Part shown: positions 13,555 to 21,645 of the stretch, in pieces
Position numbering within the stretch: the first letter of the stretch is position 1
Layout of the letters: the number at the start of each line of letters is the position of its first letter
From: Comamonadaceae bacterium
Lineage (GTDB): Bacteria > Pseudomonadota > Gammaproteobacteria > Burkholderiales > Burkholderiaceae_C
Direction of reading: 5' to 3'
Length of the DNA stretch: 32,891 bases
Assembly (NCBI GenBank): GCA_027486495.1
Contig: JAIXOZ010000004.1
Span: 1-32,891, forward strand
The notes under the pieces: model-generated
The model's input: the letters and a program-made list of their open reading frames with translations, nothing else
What the model was told of the DNA's origin: nothing
The model's database searches: none
Translations under genes and position numbers: made by a program

Positions 13555-15936
13555 TCAGTTTCTGAACAGGTCCAAAATCCGCTTGCGTTCTTCTTCGGGG
13601 GGCAGAGATTCAGTCTGACCGTTGGCGTTTGCACCGATTGAAGAAATGCCATTGTTGCCAGCAAACTCTGGGTACATCCAATCGCCGCCCATTCGCACCA
13701 AATCTTCGGGAGGTGCGGGTTCGGTGATCGGCAGATTGCGCAGGGTTGTTTCCATGTATTTGATCCACACAGGCAAGCTCAGACCCCCCCCGGTTTCACG
13801 GTCTCCAAGTTTGCGGGGTGTGTCATAACCTATCCAGACCACGGCGGCAACTTGGCTATGGTAGCCCGCAAACCAGGCGTCCATGGCATCGTTGGTGGTG
13901 CCGGTTTTTCCGTAGATGTCTGACCGTTTGAGGGTTGCTTGTGCCCGGGCAGCGGTGCCAGAACGGGTGACTTCTTGCATCAAGCTGGTCATGACGAAAG
14001 CGTTGCGTTGGGGAATCACGCGTTGTGATGCATCGTTGAGTTGAGGCGGGGGGCTGTCAACCAACAGCCGATCCTTGTAGTCGGTGATGCGGTTGATCAA
14101 GTGGGGACTGACTCGGTAGCCGCCATTGGCAAAAACCGAGTAACCCGTGGCCATTTGCATGACCGTGACCGAGCCTGCACCCAAGGCCATGGTCAGGTAG
14201 GGTGGGTGCTTGTCGGCGTCAAAGCCAAAGCGGGTGACCCACTCTTGTGCCGGGCGAGTACCTACCGATTGCAACACCCGAATGGAGACCATGTTCTTGG
14301 ATTTGGCCAAGCCGGTGCGCAAACTCATGGGGCCATCAAATTTGCCGTCGTAGTTTTTGGGCTCCCACGGCTGGCCGCCCGTCACGCCGCCATCAAAAAA
14401 CAAGGGTGCGTCGTTGACCATGGTCGCAGGGGACATGCCTTTTTCCAATGCAGCCGAGTAAATGAAGGGCTTGAAGCTGGAGCCAGGCTGTCGCCAAGCC
14501 TGGGTGACATGGTTGAATTTGTTTTTGGCAAAGTCAAAGCCGCCAACCAAGGCACGAATGGCGCCGGTTTGAGGGGTCAAGGCCACAAAGGCGCCTTCGA
14601 CCTCGGGCAACTGAGTGAGCTCCCATTGGCCTTTGGGCAGTTGAACGATGCGCACCACAGCGCCTTTGCGGATTCGCCGGGCTGCGGGAGCCTTGTCTGA
14701 AAGGCCAGATTCGACCGGGCTGAGGCCCTCGCCAGTGATGGTGATTTGCTCACTGTTTTGTCGAACCACCACCACTTTTTTGCTGGAAGCCTCGAGCACG
14801 ACCGCCGACATCACATCACCGTTGTCCGGGTGGTCTTCCAAGGTCTCGTCAATCAAGTCTTCGGCCAGTTTGGGGTCGTTGGGCAGGTTGATGAATTTTT
14901 CAGGCCCACGGTAAACCTGGCGGCGCTCGTAGTCCATCAGGCCTTGGCGCAATGCCTGGTAGGCGACCATTTGGTCTTGCGACTGAATGGTGGTGTAAAC
15001 ATTCAGCCCGCGGGTGTAAGTCTCCTGGCCGTATTGGGCAAACACCATTTGCCTAACTGTTTCAGCAACAAACTCGGCGTGCAGGTTTTTTTTGTAGCCA
15101 GAAGATTTCAAAGCCAAAGGCTCGGCTTTGGCTTGCGCAGCCTGTTTCGCGGTGATGTAGCCGTTTTCTTCCATGCGCTCGATGATGTAGAGCTGGCGTG
15201 AGCGGGCACGTTTGGGGTTGGCGATGGGGTTGAAGGCCGAGGGCGCTTTAGGCAGGCCAGCGAGCATGGCCGCTTCTGCAATGGAGATGTTTTTGAGTGT
15301 TTTACCAAAGTAGGTCTCAGCCGCCGAGGCAAAACCATAGGCCCGGTTGCCTAGGAAGATCTGGTTCATGTAGATCTCCAGAATCTGGTCCTTGGTCAAC
15401 AAGTGTTCGAGCTTGTAGGTCAGCAGGATTTCGTAAATCTTGCGGGTGTAGGTTTTCTCGGAAGACAGGTAGACATTGCGTGCCACCTGCATGGTGATGG
15501 TGGATGCGCCTTGGCTTTTCAAGCGTCCGATGTTGGCGATACCCGCACGCAAAATGCCCAAGTAGTCCACGCCACCGTGGTCATAAAAGCGGTTGTCCTC
15601 GATGGAAAGCACCGCGTCTTTCATGATTTGTGGAATCTCCTTGATGGGCGTGAGGTTGCGTCTCTCCTCTCCAAACTCGCCCATCAACTGACCATCGGCG
15701 GTGAACACACGCAGGGGCAGTTTGGGCTTGTAGTTGGCCAAATCCGAGATGTCTGGCAAGTTGGGGTAGGCCGTCACCATGGCCACGCCCACGACCATCA
15801 GCAAACAAAACAAGCCTGCCGCAAGCAAGCCCAAGCCCCACAAGGCCAGCTTGACCAACCATGCCCATGCCTTGGAAGCCGAGGGCTTGGTCTCTGGTCT
15901 TTTGGGGGTGTCGGGTGAAGTGTCTTGGTAGGGCAT
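13555..15936 (-). CDS. mrcA: Penicillin-binding protein 1A, bifunctional peptidoglycan synthase
   Basis: This 793-residue inner-membrane protein polymerises and cross-links peptidoglycan. After a short cytoplasmic tail comes one membrane segment (about residues 28-54). The GT51 glycosyltransferase domain follows, with SIEDNRFYDHGG (catalytic Glu113) and the QGASTITMQVARN motif. An OB-like insertion (about 320-440) precedes the transpeptidase domain. Its active-site motifs are SSFK (Ser486-Lys489), SKN (546-548) and KTG (677-679). All catalytic residues are intact. The gene (also called ponA) is divergent from the pilM operon, an arrangement conserved in many beta- and gammaproteobacteria. Confidence 0.96.
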   Translation of the reverse strand: MPYQDTSPDTPKRPETKPSASKAWAWLVKLALWGLGLLAAGLFCLLMVVGVAMVTAYPNLPDISDLANYKPKLPLRVFTADGQLMGEFGEERRNLTPIKEIPQIMKDAVLSIEDNRFYDHGGVDYLGILRAGIANIGRLKSQGASTITMQVARNVYLSSEKTYTRKIYEILLTYKLEHLLTKDQILEIYMNQIFLGNRAYGFASAAETYFGKTLKNISIAEAAMLAGLPKAPSAFNPIANPKRARSRQLYIIERMEENGYITAKQAAQAKAEPLALKSSGYKKNLHAEFVAETVRQMVFAQYGQETYTRGLNVYTTIQSQDQMVAYQALRQGLMDYERRQVYRGPEKFINLPNDPKLAEDLIDETLEDHPDNGDVMSAVVLEASSKKVVVVRQNSEQITITGEGLSPVESGLSDKAPAARRIRKGAVVRIVQLPKGQWELTQLPEVEGAFVALTPQTGAIRALVGGFDFAKNKFNHVTQAWRQPGSSFKPFIYSAALEKGMSPATMVNDAPLFFDGGVTGGQPWEPKNYDGKFDGPMSLRTGLAKSKNMVSIRVLQSVGTRPAQEWVTRFGFDADKHPPYLTMALGAGSVTVMQMATGYSVFANGGYRVSPHLINRITDYKDRLLVDSPPPQLNDASQRVIPQRNAFVMTSLMQEVTRSGTAARAQATLKRSDIYGKTGTTNDAMDAWFAGYHSQVAAVVWIGYDTPRKLGDRETGGGLSLPVWIKYMETTLRNLPITEPAPPEDLVRMGGDWMYPEFAGNNGISSIGANANGQTESLPPEEERKRILDLFRN

Positions 15937-15979
15937 AGGGCTTGGGGAGGGGCGGCCAGCGGATTACCGGACGTCTTGC

Positions 15980-15985
15980 ATTATA
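15980..15985 (-). promoter_or_regulatory. -10 box of mrcA
   Basis: TATAAT reads leftward 43 bases before the mrcA ATG. It matches the consensus exactly, but the -35 position (around GCTGCG) does not. Confidence 0.5.
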
Positions 15986-16034
15986 AAAATTCTGCAGAGC
16001 AGCGCAGCCACAGGTCGGAATTTATGAATACTTT

Positions 16035-16043
16035 TGGTATAAA
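16035..16043 (+). promoter_or_regulatory. Extended -10 promoter of the pilMNOPQ operon
   Basis: TGG followed by TATAAA is an extended -10 element, which can work without a good -35 box; none is visible. It lies 77 bases before the pilM ATG. I saw no sigma-54 type GG-N10-GC element here. Confidence 0.45.
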
Positions 16044-16120
16044 AATGGATTGTTTGTTCGCCAAAATCATGTTACAAAACTTGTCAACACAAGCCATCTT
16101 GGGCTTGAACAGGGGGGATC

Positions 16121-16855
16121 ATGCCATCTTGGTCTCGGTTTTGGCAGCATGTGGCCCATCGTCCGGCCCAGCAGGCTTGGGGCTTGGCCTGTGATGGCTC
16201 GGGTTGGGCCTTGGTGGGCTTGTCTTGGCAAAAAGCTGCGGGCATACGGGTTCACGCCACAGAGAAAATCGTGCCTGCTGGCGATGACTTGACGGGTGTT
16301 GGTTTTGGCAGCGGTTTAAGGCAACGGGCGGTTCACTCTCGCCAACGGGTTTCTGTGGGCTTGACCCAAGAGGAGGTGATCCAAGGGGTGCTGGAGTTGC
16401 CTGCGCAATTGTCCCGTGATGACTGGGCCGCAGAAGTGCAGCTGGAAGTGGCCCAGTTGTTGGGTTTGGAGCCGGATGAAGTCAATTTTGATTTCCAGTC
16501 CGACCCTGTGAGCGATGGTTTGCTGTCACGCGTGCATTGGGTCGGTTGCGATCAGGCGCGCATCCTGGCGCTGCGGGATGAAGTGCGTTCGGCCGGTTGG
16601 CGGCTTGACAGCGTGGAGCCCGCTTGGCATGCGGCCCAAAGGGCTGCGATCTATCTCAAAGGGGGTCTGGACAGTTTGCTGACGCAAGCCCCGCAAGACT
16701 GGCAATTTGATTTGACCCCGAATTTGAGCCCTGGTCATGAGCTGCCAACCAGCGGGTTTGATGTGGGATCGGACCTGGTGTTGAAGCAAGCCCTGCAATC
16801 GGCTGCAGGGCCTCGTCTGGTGGCCTCAGGTCTCGCACTCAAGGTCTGGCTTTGA
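16121..16855 (+). CDS. pilM: Short PilM-like type IV pilus assembly protein
   Basis: This 244-residue protein is the first gene of a pilMNOPQ-type operon. It is recognised mainly by position (divergent from PBP1A, followed by PilN, PilO/P, PilQ and aroK). The central segment also fits: LELPAQLSRDDWAAEVQLEV, then LGLEPDEVNFDFQ and a DSVEPAWHAAQRAA helix resemble the PilM middle region. PilM is normally about 350 residues, an actin-like ATP-binding protein on the cytoplasmic face that holds the PilN tail. Here the C-terminal half, with the second Asp-Ile-Gly phosphate loop, seems missing or compressed to about 65 residues. ATP binding is therefore doubtful. An AGGGGGG ribosome binding site precedes the ATG. 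Its stop overlaps pilN by one base. Confidence 0.7.
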   Translation: MPSWSRFWQHVAHRPAQQAWGLACDGSGWALVGLSWQKAAGIRVHATEKIVPAGDDLTGVGFGSGLRQRAVHSRQRVSVGLTQEEVIQGVLELPAQLSRDDWAAEVQLEVAQLLGLEPDEVNFDFQSDPVSDGLLSRVHWVGCDQARILALRDEVRSAGWRLDSVEPAWHAAQRAAIYLKGGLDSLLTQAPQDWQFDLTPNLSPGHELPTSGFDVGSDLVLKQALQSAAGPRLVASGLALKVWL

Positions 16856-17493
16856 TGAAATCTTTCAACCTCTTGCAGTATCCGGCTTTGGCCAGCCAGC
16901 GCCGAAGATTTCACAGCAGGTGGACTTCTTTGAGTGGTTTGTTGGTGGGCAGCCTGACGGGCTTTGGGCTGATGTCAGTGGTCCAGGAAAAGCATTTGCA
17001 GCGGGTGCAAGAGGGGGTTGCTTTACAGTCCCATTTGAAACAGGTGCAACAGCAGCAGACGCAAGACAAGGTCCTGCAGGCGCAGCAAAACACTTGGCTG
17101 CAGCAACATGCGCGCGTCCAAGCGCTCAGTGCGCAGCAAAGCAGATGGGAGGCATTGCATCAGGCCTTGCTGTTCGAAGCGGGGCCTGACTCGGTGCAAT
17201 TGCTGCGTTTGCAACTCGATGCGCAAACCCTGGAGTTGCACGGCCAGGCCAAAGATGTGCAGCGCATGGCACAGGCGCGAGCGCGTTTGTCCAAGCCCTT
17301 GTCCGAGCCACCGATGGCCACCACTTGGACGCTGGTCAGTTTGGTGAATGTGGCCGGCGCTGAAGGGGTTTCCCCCCAAGCGCCGCTGGAGTTCGTTTGG
17401 CAGGTGCCTTGGCCGCAGGTGGGGTCGGGATCAATGTCGGCGGCTGCGACGCAAAACCTGCGGTTTGATGTGGCAGATAAGGCGCGACCCTGA
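16855..17493 (+). CDS. pilN: PilN-like type IV pilus alignment protein
   Basis: This 212-residue bitopic inner-membrane protein has a short cytoplasmic start, FNLLQYPA (residues 4-11). This matches the INLLP-type peptide that PilN inserts into PilM. One membrane segment follows at about residues 24-45, then a Gln-rich coiled coil (about 48-110) and a small periplasmic alpha/beta domain. PilN and PilO form a heterodimer linking the cytoplasmic motor to the secretin. The ATG at 16855 overlaps the pilM stop (TGATG), and its own stop overlaps the next start the same way. Family identity rests on motif, topology and context. Confidence 0.78.
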   Translation: MKSFNLLQYPALASQRRRFHSRWTSLSGLLVGSLTGFGLMSVVQEKHLQRVQEGVALQSHLKQVQQQQTQDKVLQAQQNTWLQQHARVQALSAQQSRWEALHQALLFEAGPDSVQLLRLQLDAQTLELHGQAKDVQRMAQARARLSKPLSEPPMATTWTLVSLVNVAGAEGVSPQAPLEFVWQVPWPQVGSGSMSAAATQNLRFDVADKARP

Positions 17494-18578
17494 TGCGATC
17501 AGGCTCGTGGATGTGGCCAGCTTGGCCCCTCGCCTGGCGATTGGGTTGGCCCAGCTTGTGGCGCGACCGTTGGCGCTGGTTGGCACGCCGCTGGGCGTTT
17601 GCAATGGGTGGTTTGCTGGTGGGCATGCTGGGGGTGGTTGGCTGGCAGTTCGAGGCCTTCCAAACGCTGCGCGAAAGCGAGGCGCATGTGCTTGACCTGA
17701 AGGCAAAACTCCTGGCGCAAGTGCAGACAGCGCAGATCAAGCCTGCGCCTGGGGCTGCTTTGATTACACCAACAGGTCCGCCTCCTGTCATGGCCAAGTG
17801 GCCAGTCCAAGGCACGCAGGCAGCGGTCTGGCCGCAACTGGAGCGTTGGATGGCGCAACATGGCTTGCGCCTGCTGTCCTTGCGGCCAGAGCCAGCCAGC
17901 CCCTTGGGTGCTTGGCCGAGTCAGGCGGTGGCATTGCAACTGCAGGGACGTTTTGACGATTGGGTGATCGCGTGGGCCGCCTTGAACGCGCAAGGCCCGG
18001 TGTGGGGCATGGAGCGTTTACGAATCACACCCCAAGAGGGTGGGGTGGCCATCGATGCCGTGCTGCGACTTTGGCTGTCCCCCGAGGCAACGCTCATGTC
18101 CAATTCTGACGGGACACCCAAGCCCACCGAGTGGATGCCAGCGCCGGTGCTCAAAGGTCGGCACCTTGGGGCGCTAGCGCCCGTCTTTGTGACGACGGGT
18201 TTGCCGTCAGAGACCTCGTCCGGTGTGACCGCTGGACTCAAGGCGGTGGACCCCTTGCCCCTTTCCGCTGGGAGGGCGTTTCGATCAAGCGCCAAGGCGC
18301 TTGAAAGCCTTGATTCGCGCCCGCCCACGCCCATGCCGACGGTGTCGCCCGACCCCGCCGATTGGCCTTTGGATCAGGTCCGTTTGGTGGGTGTTTGGCA
18401 GCAAGGGCAAAGCGTACATCCCATTTTGGTGGCCGGGCCGCACTGGACACTTGCCCGTTTGGGTCAGCGCATCGGACCGCAAGGCCATGTGGTCAACAGC
18501 ATTTTTGCCGGGGAGGTGCATTTGCGTGCTGCGCAAGGCCCGGTGTGGGTGATCGGTTTGGAAAAGGCAAAACCATGA
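17493..18578 (+). CDS. Fused PilO-PilP-like type IV pilus alignment protein
   Basis: This 361-residue protein occupies the place of both pilO and pilP. Residues 1-35 are Trp/Arg-rich and cytoplasmic, 36-53 form a membrane segment and about 55-85 a coiled coil. Residues about 110-198 form a PilO-like periplasmic domain, including WPQLERWMAQHGLRLLSL and LQLQGRFDDWVIAW. A Pro/Ser-rich linker (about 200-285) leads to a C-terminal domain from 290 onward. That domain (WPLDQVRLVGVWQQGQ, then LARLGQRIGPQGHVV and GEVHLR) has the pattern of PilP and of the GspC homology region. PilP is normally a separate lipoprotein; no lipobox exists here. The frame is uninterrupted, with one-base and four-base overlaps to its neighbours. 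Confidence 0.72.
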   Translation: MRSGSWMWPAWPLAWRLGWPSLWRDRWRWLARRWAFAMGGLLVGMLGVVGWQFEAFQTLRESEAHVLDLKAKLLAQVQTAQIKPAPGAALITPTGPPPVMAKWPVQGTQAAVWPQLERWMAQHGLRLLSLRPEPASPLGAWPSQAVALQLQGRFDDWVIAWAALNAQGPVWGMERLRITPQEGGVAIDAVLRLWLSPEATLMSNSDGTPKPTEWMPAPVLKGRHLGALAPVFVTTGLPSETSSGVTAGLKAVDPLPLSAGRAFRSSAKALESLDSRPPTPMPTVSPDPADWPLDQVRLVGVWQQGQSVHPILVAGPHWTLARLGQRIGPQGHVVNSIFAGEVHLRAAQGPVWVIGLEKAKP

Positions 18579-20035
18579 GATCCAGTTCACTTCCCTTGGC
18601 TGCGTCACCAAGCCAGATGTGGCGTGCTGCACTGTGCGGCTGGAGCTTGTGCATGGCACCTGGCTTGGGGGCGCAAAGTCCACAGCTGACCAAGTCGGAT
18701 GGGCTGGTGGCGGTGTTGGCGTTGAAGAGCGAGCCCACGCCGAGTCACTCGGACGATAGGCGTCCCATCAGCCTGAATTTCCAGAACGTCGAAATCACCA
18801 CTTTGCTGCAGGTGTTTGCCGAGTTCACCGGCTTGAACCTGGTGGCCACCGACAGTGTGAAAGGTCAGGTGACTGTGCGCTTGACCGATGTGCCTTGGCC
18901 CCAAGCTTTGCAAATTGTGTTGCAGTCCAAGGGTCTGGCTTCGCGTCAGGACGGGCGTGTGCTGTGGGTGGCCCCGCAGCACGAATGGGCTCAGCGCGAA
19001 AAAATGCAACTCGACGCGCAAGCCGCGCTGGAAGCGGTGAGTCCGGTGCAAATGATGAGCATGCGATTGCAATATGCCCGCGCCACCGATGTGGCCCAGC
19101 GCCTGCAAGGCGCCGGATCGGGTGGGGGTGGCCGCTGGCTCAGCAGTCGAGGCAGCGTGCTGGCTGAGCCGCGGACCAACCAGTTGTTCATCTCTGATTT
19201 GCCACAGCGCTTGGCAGAGGTTCGGAAACTGTTGGCCCTGGTGGACATTCCGGTGCGTCAGGTGCTGATCGAAGCCCGCATTGTCGAAGCGGACGATCAG
19301 TTCGGGCAATCGCTGGGCGTGCGTTTGGGGGCAGGCTTGGCGGTACCTTTGCGTGTGAACCAGCGCGCCAACACCTTGGCGTTGGGGGCTGGCAATGCCG
19401 AGACCGGCGCGGGGGTGGTCACAGGCAACCAGGTCAAGTTGCCTGCAGGCTCGGCGGGACAGACTTTGAACACGCCTGCCAGTTTTGCCGTGTCTTTGTT
19501 CAACGCTGCGGCCGACCGATTCATCAATGTAGAGATCTCTGCGCTGGAAGCCGATGGACGAGGCAAAGTGGTCTCGCGCCCGCGGGTGGTCACGGCGGAT
19601 CAGACCAAGGCCTTGATCGAGCAAGGCACCGAATTGCCATATCAAACCGCGTCGGCCAGTGGCGCGACCTCCATCACCTTTCGCAAGGCCAACCTGAAAC
19701 TGGAGGTCACACCCCAAATCACCCCCGATGGCTCGGTGGTGCTGGAGGTGGATGTCAACCGCGACAGCGTGGGCCAGGTCACGCCGGCCGGATTTGCCAT
19801 CAACACCAAGCACGTCAAAACTCAGGTGCGGGTCGAGGACGGCGGCACCGTGGTGCTGGGCGGTATTTACGAGGAAACAGACCGCGACAACGAAGCCAAG
19901 GTCCCGGGTTTGGGGGATGTGCCGGGATTGGGTTGGTTGTTCAAGAACCGCGACAAGGCGCAGCGCAAAAGCGAATTGCTGATTTTTCTGACGCCCCGTG
20001 TCATGGCCGATGGCACCATGACCGTCACGCCCTGA
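18575..20035 (+). CDS. pilQ: Short PilQ-type secretin
   Basis: This 486-residue precursor has a signal peptide (cleavage near GLGAQ, about residue 34). A secretin N0/STN domain (about 60-130, starting PISLNFQNVEITTLLQVF) and an N1-like domain (about 150-220) follow. The secretin barrel domain extends to the C-terminus. The hallmarks VPGLGDVPGLGWLFK and LLIFLTPRVM are present near the end. It would form the outer-membrane gate for the pilus. PilQ is usually around 700 residues with N-terminal AMIN domains that bind peptidoglycan; there is no space for them here. The ATG at 18575 overlaps the preceding stop (ATGA). aroK lies downstream, as in many pilMNOPQ loci. Confidence 0.88.
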   Translation: MRSSSLPLAASPSQMWRAALCGWSLCMAPGLGAQSPQLTKSDGLVAVLALKSEPTPSHSDDRRPISLNFQNVEITTLLQVFAEFTGLNLVATDSVKGQVTVRLTDVPWPQALQIVLQSKGLASRQDGRVLWVAPQHEWAQREKMQLDAQAALEAVSPVQMMSMRLQYARATDVAQRLQGAGSGGGGRWLSSRGSVLAEPRTNQLFISDLPQRLAEVRKLLALVDIPVRQVLIEARIVEADDQFGQSLGVRLGAGLAVPLRVNQRANTLALGAGNAETGAGVVTGNQVKLPAGSAGQTLNTPASFAVSLFNAAADRFINVEISALEADGRGKVVSRPRVVTADQTKALIEQGTELPYQTASASGATSITFRKANLKLEVTPQITPDGSVVLEVDVNRDSVGQVTPAGFAINTKHVKTQVRVEDGGTVVLGGIYEETDRDNEAKVPGLGDVPGLGWLFKNRDKAQRKSELLIFLTPRVMADGTMTVTP

Positions 20036-20121
20036 GATGACCGCCAATCAAAGTGTGTCTGTTCATGCCGCTGTTCAGGCCAGGGCCCCAAACCACCTCG
20101 AATACACTTGCAGACCTTGAT

Positions 20122-20142
20122 CCCCCAACCCCAACTTGGGGG
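20122..20142 (+). promoter_or_regulatory. Hairpin between pilQ and aroK
   Basis: CCCCCAA, a seven-base loop, then TTGGGGG form a perfect GC-rich stem 86 bases after the pilQ stop and 32 bases before the preferred aroK start. No T-run follows. It may attenuate read-through or shield the aroK leader. A possible upstream aroK TTG start (20136) would fall within the stem, which argues against that start. Confidence 0.5.
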
Positions 20143-20174
20143 CTGAAGCCGATTATTTCTGCAAGAGACTGCAC

Positions 20175-20726
20175 TTGAGCATCATTTTTGTGGGCCTTCC
20201 AGGCTCTGGCAAAACCACCATTGGACGCCAGTTGGCGCGTCGTCTGGGCTTGACCTTTGTCGACTCTGACCATGTGATCGAGCACCGCTTGGGCTGCTCG
20301 ATCCGTGAGTTTTTTGCGCGTGAGGGTGAGGTCAGTTTCCGGGATCTGGAGCAAGAGGTGATTGACGAGCTGACCCAAACGCATCAAGGCGTGATAGCCA
20401 CGGGTGGTGGGGCCGTATTGCGCGATGCCAATCGACGTCACCTGCACGAACGCGGCCAGGTGATTTACCTGCGATCCACGCCGGAAGATGTGTTCAGACG
20501 CGTGCGCCATGACAACGCCCGTCCTTTGCTCCAGGTGGACGATCCGCTCGGCCGATTGCGCACCTTGTTCGAGGCGCGTGACCCGCTTTACCGTGAAGCG
20601 GCTCACTTTGTGATCGAAACGGGCAGACCCTCGGTGGCCATGCTCGTCAACATGATTTGCATGCAGCTTGAATTGGCAGGGCACTTGCCGTTGAAAGAAA
20701 CGGTCAGGCCAGCCCCCGGCCCCTGA
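20175..20726 (+). CDS. aroK: Shikimate kinase
   Basis: This 183-residue cytosolic enzyme phosphorylates shikimate in aromatic amino acid synthesis. The Walker A loop is GLPGSGKTT (residues 7-15). Shikimate-binding residues are visible: Asp32 (VDSD), Arg56 (SFRDLE) and GGGAV (77-81). The lid arginine is Arg116 in NARPLL. I chose the TTG at 20175 because [13 protein letters not shown] is the usual family start. An earlier TTG at 20136 lies in a hairpin and adds 13 non-conserved residues. The position after pilQ is conserved in proteobacteria, but the usual partner aroB is absent and a TetR gene follows instead. Confidence 0.92.
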   Translation: MSIIFVGLPGSGKTTIGRQLARRLGLTFVDSDHVIEHRLGCSIREFFAREGEVSFRDLEQEVIDELTQTHQGVIATGGGAVLRDANRRHLHERGQVIYLRSTPEDVFRRVRHDNARPLLQVDDPLGRLRTLFEARDPLYREAAHFVIETGRPSVAMLVNMICMQLELAGHLPLKETVRPAPGP

Positions 20727-20828
20727 ACGAATGGCAGCTTGGCGCTTGCAAAATCCATCGCTGAATGCCCCTGATTTACCCTGATTTGAGCAAGTGCATG
20801 GTTTCTTGCCGTGAAATTGGTGCAAAAT

Positions 20829-20842
20829 AGAACGATCGTTCT
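20829..20842. promoter_or_regulatory. Palindromic operator before the TetR gene
   Basis: AGAACGATCGTTCT is a perfect 14-bp palindrome ending 13 bases before the TetR ATG. It overlaps the expected promoter. The symmetry suits a TetR dimer, so autoregulation of the regulator and the acyl-CoA genes behind it is likely. Confidence 0.65.
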
Positions 20843-20855
20843 TTTTTGAGGCGCC

Positions 20856-21602
20856 ATGACCGATCAAAAATCCCCCTCCAAAGTTGAAGGCTCTCCAGCG
20901 CCAGAGGCGGGCCGTCGCGTGCTGATCAAAGGCCAGCAAACCAAAGCCGTGATCATCGACGCGGCGCTGGGTTTGGCTTCACAAATTGGTCTCGAAGGCC
21001 TTTCCATCGGCGCTGTGGCAGAGGTTACCGGCATGAGCAAGTCGGGCGTATTTGCCCATTTTGGATCGCGCGAAGAACTTCAAATATCTGTCATCCGTGA
21101 ATACCACGACCGTTTTGAGGCCGAGGTGTTTTACGCCGCCATGCAAAAGCCCAGAGGTCTGCCCCGCCTTCAGGCCCTGTTTGACAACTGGATGGTGCAG
21201 ACCTCGGCCGAGATCGACTCGGGCTGCATTTACATCAGTGGTGCGGTGGAATTTGACGACCGAAGCGGCCCGGTGCGCGATGCACTGGCCTCATCGTGGT
21301 CCACTTGGCAAACCGCTTTGTGCCGGGCCGTCGAGTTGGCTCATGACGAAGGCCAGCTCAGCCGCGCGTCCGACGCCCATCAGATCGCTTTTGAAATTCA
21401 TGGCTTGATTTTGGCGCTGCATTACGAAGCCCGTTTTTTGCGCAACCCCAGCGCTGCCGACCGTGCCCGCCAAGGCTTTCAGCACATCCTGACCCGCTAC
21501 GCAGGCGCTGGCCCAATGGTCGCCGCCGAGCCCGTTGTCGACACCCAATCGCCCAAGCTGGTGGCGGTACCCAAGGCCCGTCGCAAGCCAGCGAACGATT
21601 GA
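20856..21602 (+). CDS. TetR-family transcriptional regulator
   Basis: This 248-residue repressor-type protein has the TetR DNA-binding domain at about residues 30-78: AVIIDAALGLASQIGLEGLS, then the helix-turn-helix IGAVAEVTGMSKSGVFAHFG and SREELQ. The C-terminal ligand domain (about 90-210) includes WMVQTSAEIDSGCIYISG, typical of a TetR subgroup often found beside acyl-CoA dehydrogenases. A basic tail (PKARRKPAND) ends the protein. Only 43 bases separate it from the acyl-CoA dehydrogenase gene, so it probably controls that operon and senses an acyl-CoA. The ligand is inferred from context only. Confidence 0.9.
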   Translation: MTDQKSPSKVEGSPAPEAGRRVLIKGQQTKAVIIDAALGLASQIGLEGLSIGAVAEVTGMSKSGVFAHFGSREELQISVIREYHDRFEAEVFYAAMQKPRGLPRLQALFDNWMVQTSAEIDSGCIYISGAVEFDDRSGPVRDALASSWSTWQTALCRAVELAHDEGQLSRASDAHQIAFEIHGLILALHYEARFLRNPSAADRARQGFQHILTRYAGAGPMVAAEPVVDTQSPKLVAVPKARRKPAND

Positions 21603-21645
21603 TTTTTCCGATTCTCACATCAATACCGATTCCAGGAGTTTTCCC

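Noticed and set aside
15925-16194. Short plus-strand frame overlapping the pilM start
   Set aside because: It contains the promoter region, has no ribosome binding site and conflicts with pilM, which has a good AGGGGGG site.
18605-20047. A 480-codon minus-strand open frame opposite pilQ
   Set aside because: No recognisable domain, and the secretin motifs on the plus strand are unambiguous.
20136-20174. Upstream TTG start for aroK
   Set aside because: It lies in a hairpin stem and adds 13 residues before the conserved N-terminus.
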